From Clostridia bacterium (GTDB lineage: Bacteria > Bacillota > Clostridia > Christensenellales > CAG-138), in contig JAFXZJ010000025.1 of assembly GCA_017541305.1 (NCBI GenBank), positions 1 through 64,000 on the forward strand: a DNA stretch of 64,000 bases, given 5' to 3'. The translations under genes were made by a program, and so were the position numbers. Below are positions 1 through 6,218 of the stretch, piece after piece. Numbering within the stretch: the stretch's first letter is position 1; every line of letters starts with the position of its first letter. The notes under the pieces are model-generated. The model ran no database searches, was not told where the DNA came from, and saw only the letters and a program-made list of their open reading frames with translations.

Positions 1-156
1 TGAGTAAGGAGCATTCGTCTTCACTGTAACAGTGTATTCATCGTCGACAGTAACATCTTCAATAAAGTTGACGATATAGGAGACAGCTGCGGAGTTGCGA
101 GCACGATCCAGAGAGAACTTGACGTCTTCTGCCGTCAGATCCCGCCGCCCGATACA
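1..156 (-). pseudogene. Fragment of peptide/nickel ABC transporter substrate-binding protein (family 5)
   Basis: Read on the minus strand, this stretch is open from just after the tnpV stop to the window edge and encodes LTAEDVKFSLDRAR followed by a segment ending VTVKTNAPYS. The LTAEDVxFSLxRA motif is characteristic of extracellular solute-binding proteins of the peptide/nickel/oligopeptide type (SBP_bac_5). The roughly 90 or more residues that normally precede this motif (signal peptide, lipobox and first lobe) are absent. They are replaced directly by tnpV, whose stop codon lies in the same frame with no start codon in between. The gene runs off the left edge, so its 3' end is not visible. 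Family call is good; whether the break is a real rearrangement or an assembly join is unknown. Confidence 0.6.
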
Positions 157-534
157 TTATGCGTAAATCAAATCTTCGTTTACGATCTCAATTGCCCTGT
201 CCCGGATGTTGTTCATACGCTGCACCCATAGCATTTGATTCTGTGATTTGAGCTGTTCGGTAACGCCCTCACGGGCAGCCAGTTGCTTTACCAGCTCAAG
301 AAACATTCTCTCCGCCTGATCGTTCAGATCGACCAGATAACCGTTCAGCTTGCCGGTGATCTGCAGCTCCGTGTACAGCGCCTTGCGGTGCTGCTGGAGA
401 TAACGGAGATGCCGCTGGCCCCATACGCCGATGGGACGTTGTTCTTCATCGGGGAGCTTCAAGCAGGGAATGTAATAATCGCCTTGCAACTCGTACCAAA
501 GCCCGTTCTTCTCGTCGTAAATGTACTTTTCCAT
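157..534 (-). CDS. tnpV: TnpV-like transposon-encoded protein
   Basis: A 125-residue protein if started at the ATG at 532-534 (MEKYIYDEKNGLWYELQ); an upstream in-frame ATG at 573 is less likely. The pattern of a short beta-rich start, a P-x-x-E-E-x-x-P/x-IGxWGQRHLRYLQQHR block, a TGKLNGYLVDLNDQAE block and a C-terminal WVQRMNNIRDRAIEIV block matches the TnpV family found in clostridial transposons and conjugative elements. The biochemical role of TnpV is not established. It abuts a truncated transporter gene on one side and the tmRNA region on the other. No transposase, integrase or clear terminal inverted repeat is visible, so this is probably a remnant or the edge of an element. Confidence in the family is good, low for function. 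Confidence 0.75.
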   Translation of the reverse strand: MEKYIYDEKNGLWYELQGDYYIPCLKLPDEEQRPIGVWGQRHLRYLQQHRKALYTELQITGKLNGYLVDLNDQAERMFLELVKQLAAREGVTEQLKSQNQMLWVQRMNNIRDRAIEIVNEDLIYA

Positions 535-585
535 GATGTAATCCTCCAAATAAGATTGATTCCTGCAATTCAATCATTCTGGCTG

Positions 586-632
586 ATTACAAAAGCCCGA
601 AGGGAGGCAACTTCCTTACGAAGTGCCTCCCC
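586..632 (-). terminator. Possible terminator between ssrA and tnpV
   Basis: On the minus strand a GGGAGGC/GCCTCCC stem extended by CTTC/GAAG (arms about 602-614 and 620-631) is followed by TTCGGGCTTTTGT. It lies about 90 bases past the tmRNA 3' end. The U tract is short, so this could be a weak terminator or simply an inverted repeat. The rest of 535-720 shows no gene. Confidence 0.4.
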
Positions 633-720
633 AGGGGGTGGCAAAACTTTTGCATCCTCAGATCTTCACTCTTACCGCGAAGCCCGAAGGCCAGAAGTAA
701 AAGTTCGTCTGATTCTGCTT

Positions 721-1076
721 TGGTGGAGGCGAGGAGAGTCGAACTCCTGTCCGAAAACCTGTTTACTTGAACTTCTACGAGCGTAGTCGGCGCATTAAGT
801 CTTTCGTTGCCGCACGCCCACCGACGGGCTTACGGTTCCGGCAGCCTCAAGATCCCGCCGCAGGTGAGGCAAGCCTGCGGTTGGTTCCCCACATTGATGA
901 CGCCCGTATCCACAGTCGTGGGCAACTATGGGCGGACGGTAGGGCCGTTAGGCCGCTACGGGCATATAGCTGTTGTTGTCAGTTATATTTAAAGAATTTC
1001 CCGTTTTTTACGAAGCACGGGGCTTCGGCTCGCTTATCAGGCACCCATGATCCCCGTCGAAACCATTTACGCCCCC
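721..1076 (-). ncRNA. ssrA: Transfer-messenger RNA (tmRNA)
   Basis: One-piece tmRNA of about 356 nt. The 3' end has a T-arm (AGGAG-TTCGACT-CTCCT), then CGCCTCC and ACCA. The 5' end begins GGGGGCG, which pairs with CGCCTCC to form the seven-base-pair alanine-type acceptor stem with one G-U, followed by the conserved TAAATGGTTTCGACGGGG block. It rescues stalled ribosomes together with SmpB, whose gene lies 2.6 kb away at 3638-4108. The encoded tag frame is listed separately. The 3' CCA is encoded. The gene is transcribed from a promoter at 1110-1137, divergent from the MerR regulator. Confidence 0.95.
948..980 (-). other. tmRNA tag reading frame, predicted tag DNNSYMPVAA
   Basis: Within ssrA, after the AAATATAACT segment that usually precedes the resume codon, the frame GAC AAC AAC AGC TAT ATG CCC GTA GCG GCC TAA gives DNNSYMPVAA followed by a stop. 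The terminal hydrophobic-Ala-Ala is the expected protease signal. The position corresponding to the usual GCN resume codon is GAC (Asp). The frame has no stop just upstream, so the exact resume codon is inferred from the conserved spacing to the AACT motif. Confidence 0.7.
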
Positions 1077-1109
1077 GTATTTTCGGCTAAGCCGGATAAA
1101 GCATTGATT

Positions 1110-1137
1110 ATTATACACCAATTAAAGATAAAATCAA
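1110..1137 (-). promoter_or_regulatory. Likely ssrA promoter
   Basis: On the minus strand TTGATT and TATAAT are separated by 16 bases, with TATAAT ending about 34 bases upstream of the mature tmRNA 5' end, leaving room for a short processed leader. Confidence 0.6.
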
Positions 1138-1156
1138 CCTTTTTCAAAAAAAGTTC

Positions 1157-1187
1157 TTGACTCTGACGCAGCGTTAGGGTTTATAAT
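1157..1187 (+). promoter_or_regulatory. MerR-type promoter with 19-bp spacer and operator dyad
   Basis: TTGACT (1157-1162) and TATAAT (1182-1187) are separated by 19 bp. The spacer holds the dyad CTGACGCAGCGTTAG, the layout at which MerR-family proteins bind and untwist an overlong promoter. It precedes the MerR gene at 1211, implying autoregulation. Confidence 0.85.
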
Positions 1188-1210
1188 GACCGCATAAGGA
1201 GGTGAGCGGC

Positions 1211-1933
1211 ATGATGACCGTGCACGAGGTGAGCGCGCTGACGGGCGTGAGCATACGCGCGCTGCACCATTACGACGCGATAGGGCTTTTAAAGCCCACG
1301 GCCGTGACGGAGGCGGGCTATCGGCTGTATGACGATGAGGCGATTGCGCGGCTGCATGAGATAATGCTCTTTCGTGAGCTCGATATGCCGCTTAAGGATA
1401 TCGCGGCGATGATGGACAGCCCCGGATTCGACCGAAGGGCGGCGCTTTACGATCAGCTCGAGCTGCTTAAGTTACGCCGCGAGAGGCTGACAAGGCTGAT
1501 CGCGCTGACCGAGGACATGATAAAAGGAGGAAACGGAATGGATTTTTCGGCATTTGACGATTCGAAGGAAAGGGAATACGCGGCCGAGGCCAGGAAGCGC
1601 TGGGGCGATACCGCCGCGTGGAAGGAATATGAAGCGAAGGAAGGCGCCCGCACGAATGATGAAAGGCGATCGGCCGAGGATGGGCTGACGGATATCTTTA
1701 AAGGATTCGGCGGGTTAAGGGCGCTTGCTCCCGACGATCCCGCTGTGAAGGCGCAGGTCAAAAAGCTTCAGGCGCACATCACGGCCAACTGGTATGAGTG
1801 CACGGATGCGATCCTCTCCGGCCTTGGTAATATGTATTCGGGCGACCCGCGGTTTAAGGAGAATATCGACCGCGCAGGCGGCGAAGGCACGGCGGAGTTC
1901 GTTTCAAGGGCGATCGACGCATACCGCAGATGA
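1211..1933 (+). CDS. MerR-family regulator with TipAS effector domain
   Basis: A 240-residue protein when started at ATG 1211, five bases after the SD AAGGAGGTGA (1196-1205). The GTG at 1202 lies inside the SD. Residues 1-70 are a MerR winged helix (TVHEVSALTGVSIRALHHYD, then GLLKP and AGYRLY). A coiled-coil dimerisation helix follows (about 75-110), then a TipAS-like all-helical ligand domain (about 120-240, containing RWGDTAAWKEYEAK and the closing FVSRAIDAYRR). TipAS domains bind thiopeptide antibiotics and other cationic drugs and then activate transcription. No drug-efflux gene follows, so the only evident target here is its own promoter. A bidirectional terminator ends the unit. Confidence 0.9.
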   Translation: MMTVHEVSALTGVSIRALHHYDAIGLLKPTAVTEAGYRLYDDEAIARLHEIMLFRELDMPLKDIAAMMDSPGFDRRAALYDQLELLKLRRERLTRLIALTEDMIKGGNGMDFSAFDDSKEREYAAEARKRWGDTAAWKEYEAKEGARTNDERRSAEDGLTDIFKGFGGLRALAPDDPAVKAQVKKLQAHITANWYECTDAILSGLGNMYSGDPRFKENIDRAGGEGTAEFVSRAIDAYRR

Positions 1934-1941
1934 ATCAAAAC

Positions 1942-1978
1942 CGGCAGGCCGTGGACCTCGGCCTGCCGACATGTTTTT
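1942..1978. terminator. Bidirectional terminator between convergent genes
   Basis: CGGCAGGCCG (1942-1951) pairs perfectly with CGGCCTGCCG (1959-1968) around a seven-base loop. GACATGTTTTT follows on the plus strand and GTTTTGATT on the minus strand, so it serves both the MerR gene and the HTH gene at 1985. Confidence 0.85.
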
Positions 1979-1984
1979 ATGAGA

Positions 1985-3427
1985 TCACCTGAATTTGGCT
2001 GTATAGTGATATACGCCGTTCAGCTTACCGTTCACTGCAGCGTCTTCATTCAGATGGAAGAGCTCGAGATCGGGATCGGTCGAGACAAGATTCCCTTCCC
2101 CGTCGTACCAGCCGAGGAAGCCCGCATTGAAACTCTCGTCGCATTTGGCGGTGATATAGAGCTCGGGATAATGCGTCATATCGCCCATTCGCGTTCCGAT
2201 CGTGCCGCCGCCCTCGGCGTCGAGTATCAATTCAAAGTCCCAACCTTCTGCATTCACCGGGCCGTAGGGAACGGCGATCCAGTCGATATGCTTGAGCCAC
2301 GCTTCACAGGTCTGGAGCATCGAGGTCCTTATCGGATCGGGATAGAGCCATTCCGTGCCGGTGAGATATACCCCTCTTGTCAGCGGGCAGCCGGTGAGAT
2401 CGACAGTGCCGGCGTTATAGTCCTCTATCACTGCGTATTCCAGTCTTTCACAGCCTGAAAGATCGATGTTTCCGCCCAAATTCATGTTTGATACGAACGC
2501 TGTGAAATCAGTCAGATATCCATCCTCATCCCACTGTGCAATGGGATGCACCTCGCCAAAGTACTCATAGCACCACGTCCCCGGATCCTCGGGGTTGTAA
2601 TCGGGATTGAGCTTTACTCCGTTCGTTCTGCCGCTGTGATCCGCATTTTCCAGAAAACTCAGCACCGCACCGCAATCGTGCTCGTTTAGCTTTTCCTTTT
2701 CGGGACACACGACTCGTATCTTCGGCTCCTCCGTCACCGCGGGAGCTTCCGAAGCCCGGGGAGCGAAAAAGCTCACCGAGCCTGCGCCGTCGGCGTCCGT
2801 CTCAAAATACAGCTCCTGTGCAAGCAGCACGCTCTTTTCCCCGTCCTCTGCGTCAACGGTAAACACTATGCGGCTGTATTGACCGGGAAGAAGCCCTGTT
2901 TGTGCCGAATACACCCCACCGGAGCAGGTCGCTTCAGCGCAGTTGGGGCGCTGCGACGACGATTCAGGATAGAACCACAGCTTGCCCTCGCGCGAGGTGT
3001 TGGCAACAAAGCTGCACTTTACAATATTCTCTCCGTAGCTGTCGATCCTGAATCCGTTCGCTGAAAGGGGGATGGTCTCGGGAGCCTGCTGAGGCAGGAG
3101 ATACCTGCCCGCAAGGAAGCAGAGCACGCCGAAAACCAGGCAGGCCGCCGCCGTGATAAGCGCCCTTGCGGTCCGCGGCTTTTTTGTTTTGGGTATCTCG
3201 GGCGCATGCAGTACGATGGGTTCCACGCGCACCTCCCTGCCCGTGAGCTCGTCAAGGCTCATGCCGAGCACGTCCGAGAGCCTTATGAGCTTGTCGGAAT
3301 CGGGCATACACTCGCCGTTCTCCCATTTGCTTATCGACTGACGGCTGACTCCGAGCTTATCCGCAAGCTCGTCCTGTGTGATACCAAGCTCCTTTCGCCT
3401 CTTGATCAAAGATTCGTTGAATACCAT
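1985..3427 (-). CDS. Membrane-tethered XRE/HTH regulator with extracellular leucine-rich-like region
   Basis: 480 residues. Residues 6-61 form an XRE/Cro helix-turn-helix (RRKELGITQDELADKLGVSR, SISKWENG). Residues 89-111 are a single transmembrane helix, placing the HTH in the cytoplasm and residues 112-480 outside. The outer part has a beta-rich segment (115-235). It then has a leucine-rich-like segment containing NIDLSGCERLEYAVI and GTVDLTGCPL, and ends with an InlB/bacterial-repeat-like unit (GWYDGEGNLVSTDPDLEL, then ITAK and YTAKFR). The C-terminal half is clearly related to the secreted protein at 33151-34299 (shared HDxxxLxxF, TNG, DPxTW and DLSGC blocks). This looks like a one-piece sensor that reads an outside signal. 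Targets are unknown; direct repeats over its own promoter suggest autoregulation. Confidence 0.8.
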   Translation of the reverse strand: MVFNESLIKRRKELGITQDELADKLGVSRQSISKWENGECMPDSDKLIRLSDVLGMSLDELTGREVRVEPIVLHAPEIPKTKKPRTARALITAAACLVFGVLCFLAGRYLLPQQAPETIPLSANGFRIDSYGENIVKCSFVANTSREGKLWFYPESSSQRPNCAEATCSGGVYSAQTGLLPGQYSRIVFTVDAEDGEKSVLLAQELYFETDADGAGSVSFFAPRASEAPAVTEEPKIRVVCPEKEKLNEHDCGAVLSFLENADHSGRTNGVKLNPDYNPEDPGTWCYEYFGEVHPIAQWDEDGYLTDFTAFVSNMNLGGNIDLSGCERLEYAVIEDYNAGTVDLTGCPLTRGVYLTGTEWLYPDPIRTSMLQTCEAWLKHIDWIAVPYGPVNAEGWDFELILDAEGGGTIGTRMGDMTHYPELYITAKCDESFNAGFLGWYDGEGNLVSTDPDLELFHLNEDAAVNGKLNGVYHYTAKFR

Positions 3428-3476
3428 GTGAACACCTCTCTTCTTTCTTTGGAGGATCCCTGCCTCCGATGGGCAG

Positions 3477-3525
3477 ATAATAGCATCATTGCACGTTCGT
3501 TTTCAACCAATTACGCTTACCAATT
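3477..3525 (-). promoter_or_regulatory. Promoter and direct-repeat candidate operator of the tethered HTH gene
   Basis: On the minus strand TTGAAA (3501-3506) and TATTAT (3477-3482) are 18 bp apart. Immediately upstream, overlapping the -35 box, lie two direct repeats ACCAATT (plus-strand reading 3506-3512 and 3519-3525), 13 bp apart. The spacing is a little more than one helical turn, as expected for two HTH dimers or tandem half-sites. Confidence 0.55.
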
Positions 3526-3599
3526 GCGCCCGTGTGGGTTGCGTTTGCGTTTTTTGGGCAAATCAGCCCCTTTTAAGCCGCCCTAAGACGGCTGAGCGG

Positions 3600-3632
3600 A
3601 TAAGGCAAAGGGGAAGGCTCATGCCCTCCCCT
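3600..3632 (-). terminator. smpB terminator
   Basis: Minus-strand stem GGGGAGGGC/GCCTTCCCC with a four-base loop, followed by TTTGCC, directly after smpB. A second, shorter stem (AGCCGTC...GGCGGCT, 3573-3592) lies further on. Confidence 0.65.
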
Positions 3633-3637
3633 GTTCT

Positions 3638-4108
3638 TTACCTGTATTTATCTTCCTTTTGCCGCTGCTCGATCTGACGCTTGGCGTCGCGCTCGGCGAT
3701 ATCGTGCCGCTTATCATAGAGCTTCTTGCCCTTGGCGACGGCGAGCTCCATTTTGACCAGCCCGTCGCGGATGTAGAGCGAGAGCGGGATGAGGCTGTAG
3801 CCGTCCGCCTCGGAAAGCGCCTTGAGCTTTAATATCTCGCGCTTGTGGAGCAGGAGCTTGCGCTCGCGGAAGGGATCGCGGTTGAATATGTTTCCCTGTT
3901 CATAGGGGGAAACGTGCATGCCCACGACGTACGCCTCGGCGTTTTTCACCTTGACGTAGGAATCCTTGATATTCACCTTGCCGGCTCTGATGGATTTTAC
4001 CTCCGTACCGACCAAAGCAAGGCCTGCCTCATAGGTATCCTCTATGAAGTAATCATGTCTTGCTTTGCGGTTTTCGGAAATATTCCTTACGCCTTTCTTG
4101 ATTGGCAT
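3638..4108 (-). CDS. smpB: SsrA-binding protein SmpB
   Basis: 156 residues, the normal family size. SmpB binds the tRNA-like part of tmRNA and brings it to stalled ribosomes, where its C-terminal tail sits in the empty mRNA channel. Visible hallmarks are the N-terminal [17 protein letters not shown] strand, [19 protein letters not shown], the central [10 protein letters not shown] and [12 protein letters not shown] blocks, and a strongly basic tail ending RQKEDKYR. The SD TAGGAG (4118-4123) fixes the ATG start at 4108. It follows secG on the same strand, the usual clostridial order, and its RNA partner ssrA is 2.6 kb downstream with one unrelated gene and one convergent gene in between. Confidence 0.97.
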   Translation of the reverse strand: MPIKKGVRNISENRKARHDYFIEDTYEAGLALVGTEVKSIRAGKVNIKDSYVKVKNAEAYVVGMHVSPYEQGNIFNRDPFRERKLLLHKREILKLKALSEADGYSLIPLSLYIRDGLVKMELAVAKGKKLYDKRHDIAERDAKRQIEQRQKEDKYR

Positions 4109-4124
4109 ATACCGTTTCTCCTAA

Positions 4125-4168
4125 AATAGAAACAGGCACAGAGCCGCGTTTATTCACGGCGCTGTGCC
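4125..4168 (-). terminator. Hairpin between secG and smpB
   Basis: On the minus strand GGCACAGCGCCG pairs with CGGCTCTGTGCC across a short A-rich loop and is followed by TGTTTCTATTTT. It lies between two genes that otherwise form a pair, so it may attenuate rather than fully stop transcription into smpB. Confidence 0.55.
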
Positions 4169-4186
4169 GATTATCTGCTTATCCTA

Positions 4187-4492
4187 TCAGAAGATATAGC
4201 GAACAGCCTCGATCATGGCGCTCGTCTGAGCGGGGGTGAACCACTTTTTGAAGGCGGGCATGAGCAGCATGAGCAGAGCGAGCACAGCAACGATGATGGC
4301 AAAGATCACGGTGAGCTTCTGAAGCTGCTTTTCACGGCTGGCCTTCTTGCCCCTGGTGGTCAGAGCGGTGGTTTCGCCGCCGAACGCTCCGCCAAGGCCG
4401 GAGCTCTTGGATTCCTGCGCCAGAACGACGATAACGAGTATCACGGCTGCGATGAGCAGGAGAAAATTGACGATGATTTCAAAGATTTCCAT
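4187..4492 (-). CDS. secG: Preprotein translocase subunit SecG
   Basis: 101 residues with two transmembrane helices (about 5-28 and 60-83), the arrangement of SecG, a small accessory subunit of the SecYEG channel that assists SecA-driven export. The loop contains QESKSSGLGGAFGG and a Gly/Thr-rich stretch, the most conserved part of the family. It is about 20 residues longer than many SecG proteins because of a C-terminal tail after the second helix (KKWFTPAQTSAMIEAVRYIF). It has its own promoter (4528-4556) and is followed by smpB. Confidence 0.93.
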   Translation of the reverse strand: MEIFEIIVNFLLLIAAVILVIVVLAQESKSSGLGGAFGGETTALTTRGKKASREKQLQKLTVIFAIIVAVLALLMLLMPAFKKWFTPAQTSAMIEAVRYIF

Positions 4493-4527
4493 GGTTGTTT
4501 CCTTTCAAAATATCAACTGCAACGGCA

Positions 4528-4556
4528 ATTATACCACCTTGAAAGCATAAATGCAA
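4528..4556 (-). promoter_or_regulatory. Promoter of secG-smpB
   Basis: Minus-strand TTGCAT (4551-4556) and TATAAT (4528-4533) separated by 17 bp, 36 bases before the secG start codon. A weak TATGC/GCATA hairpin with a T-rich flank just upstream may end gpmI transcription. Confidence 0.75.
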
Positions 4557-4594
4557 GCACAAATATGCTTTTTTTGGCATAAGCGGCGGTATAT

Positions 4595-6142
4595 TTATTC
4601 GGGAAGGCGCTCGATCAGACTGTCCTCCGTCATCTCGGCGGGCTTTTCAAGACCCATCATATCGAGCAGCGTGGGCGCGATATTGCCGAGCTTGCCGCCG
4701 TCCCTGAGCTTGACGTGCTCATAGTCGGGAGCGACATAAATAAGAGGCACGGGGTTGGTCGTGTGCGCCGTCATGGGTTTGCCGTTCTCCTTCATCGTCT
4801 CGCAGTTGCCGTGATCGGCGGTGATGAGGCAGGAGCCTCCCTCGCCTATCATCGCGTTGACGAGGCGGCCGACGCATTCGTCCACGGTGTGCACGGCCTT
4901 TATGACCGCGGGCGGGACGGCGGTGTGACCGACCATATCGGGGTTGGCGAAATTGAGCACGATAAGATCGTATTCATGCTTCCTGATGACGTCCACGGCC
5001 TTATCGGCGATGTCGTACGCGCGCATCTCGGGCGCAAGATCGTAGGTCTCGACCTTGGGCGAATCGAAAATGAAGTGATCCTCTCCCTCGCTCACCTCGT
5101 CGGTGCCGCCGTTGAAGAAGAACGTGACGTGGCGCTTCTTTTCGGATTCGGCGATGCGCAGCTGATTGAGGCCGTGCTTGGAAACGTATTCGCCAAGGAG
5201 ATTTTCGTGATGGATGGGGCGGAAGGCGATATCGGCCCTGCCGTCGAAATCGTCGCGGTAGAGCGTCATGCAGACGTAATAGGTCTTGATATAGCCGCGC
5301 TCGCGCACGAAGAAATCGTAATCCTCGAATATGAACGCCTCGGTGATCTCGGTGGGACGGTCGGTGCGGAAATTGAAGAATATCACGCTGTCGTTCTCGT
5401 TAACGACGGCGATGGGCGCGCCGTTTTCGGTGATAACCGCGGGAAGCATGAACTCGTCCGTTTTGCCGTTGGCATAGGAATTCTCGATCGCGGTGATGGG
5501 ATCGGGCTCGAAAACGCCCTTTCCGTCGACGATCGCGTCATAGCCGGTCTTGACGCGCTCATAGCGCTTGTCGCGGTCCATGCCCCAAAAGCGGCCCTGC
5601 ACGGTGGCGATGCGGCCGACGCCTATCTCGGCGCATTTATCCATGACCTCCTTAAGGAAGCCCGCGCCGGAGGTGGGCGGCGTGTCGCGCCCGTCCATGA
5701 AGCAGTGGATATAGACCTTTTTAAGGCCGTTTCGCCTGGCAAGCTCGAGCAGCGCGTAAAGGTGGCCCAGGCGGGAATGGATGCCGCCGTCGGAGCAGAG
5801 GCCCAGCAGATGCAGGGCGGAATCATGCTCGCGGCAGTTTTTCACAGCAGCCAGGAAAGCGGGATTTTCAAAGAAATCGCCGTCGTTTATGGACTTGTCG
5901 ATGCGGGGGAAATCCTGGAACACGACGCGTCCCGCGCCGATGTTCATGTGGCCCACCTCGGAATTGCCCATCTGCCCGTCGGGCAGGCCCACGTCAAGGC
6001 CGGATGCGCCGATAAGGGTGTGGGGATATTTCTTCCAGAGCGCTCTGATGTTGCGGATGCCGTCGATGAGCACCGCGTTGTCTTCGGGATCCTCGCGGTA
6101 GCCGAAGCCGTCTAATATGAAAACTGCAGTGGTTTTTTTCAT
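4595..6142 (-). CDS. gpmI: 2,3-bisphosphoglycerate-independent phosphoglycerate mutase
   Basis: 515 residues, the standard length of the manganese-dependent enzyme that interconverts 3- and 2-phosphoglycerate in glycolysis. The alkaline-phosphatase-like metal site is visible: Asp11 in ILDGFG, the phospho-serine Ser61 in GQMGNSEVGHMN, and near the C-terminus NPDMVGHT and ITADHGNCE. The inserted phosphotransferase domain carries FMDGRDTPP and the RFWGMDRDKRYER block. It lies 76 bases downstream of the fused pgk-tpi gene and continues that glycolytic unit. A stem-loop sits in the gap. Start is the ATG at 6142, with an AAAGGAAA-type SD somewhat far upstream. Confidence 0.97.
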   Translation of the reverse strand: MKKTTAVFILDGFGYREDPEDNAVLIDGIRNIRALWKKYPHTLIGASGLDVGLPDGQMGNSEVGHMNIGAGRVVFQDFPRIDKSINDGDFFENPAFLAAVKNCREHDSALHLLGLCSDGGIHSRLGHLYALLELARRNGLKKVYIHCFMDGRDTPPTSGAGFLKEVMDKCAEIGVGRIATVQGRFWGMDRDKRYERVKTGYDAIVDGKGVFEPDPITAIENSYANGKTDEFMLPAVITENGAPIAVVNENDSVIFFNFRTDRPTEITEAFIFEDYDFFVRERGYIKTYYVCMTLYRDDFDGRADIAFRPIHHENLLGEYVSKHGLNQLRIAESEKKRHVTFFFNGGTDEVSEGEDHFIFDSPKVETYDLAPEMRAYDIADKAVDVIRKHEYDLIVLNFANPDMVGHTAVPPAVIKAVHTVDECVGRLVNAMIGEGGSCLITADHGNCETMKENGKPMTAHTTNPVPLIYVAPDYEHVKLRDGGKLGNIAPTLLDMMGLEKPAEMTEDSLIERLPE

Positions 6143-6175
6143 TGGATCAAACGATTTTCCTTTCGGGGATATGCC

Positions 6176-6205
6176 GCGGCACGAGGCTTTTACGCCTCAT
6201 GCCGC
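6176..6205 (-). other. Intercistronic stem-loop between pgk-tpi and gpmI
   Basis: GCGGCACGAGGC and GCCTCATGCCGC form a 12-bp stem. The one mismatch becomes a G-U pair only in the minus-strand RNA, so the structure is suited to the glycolytic transcript. No U run follows, so it is more likely a processing or stability element than a terminator. Confidence 0.55.
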
Positions 6206-6218
6206 GTATTGATTCTGA

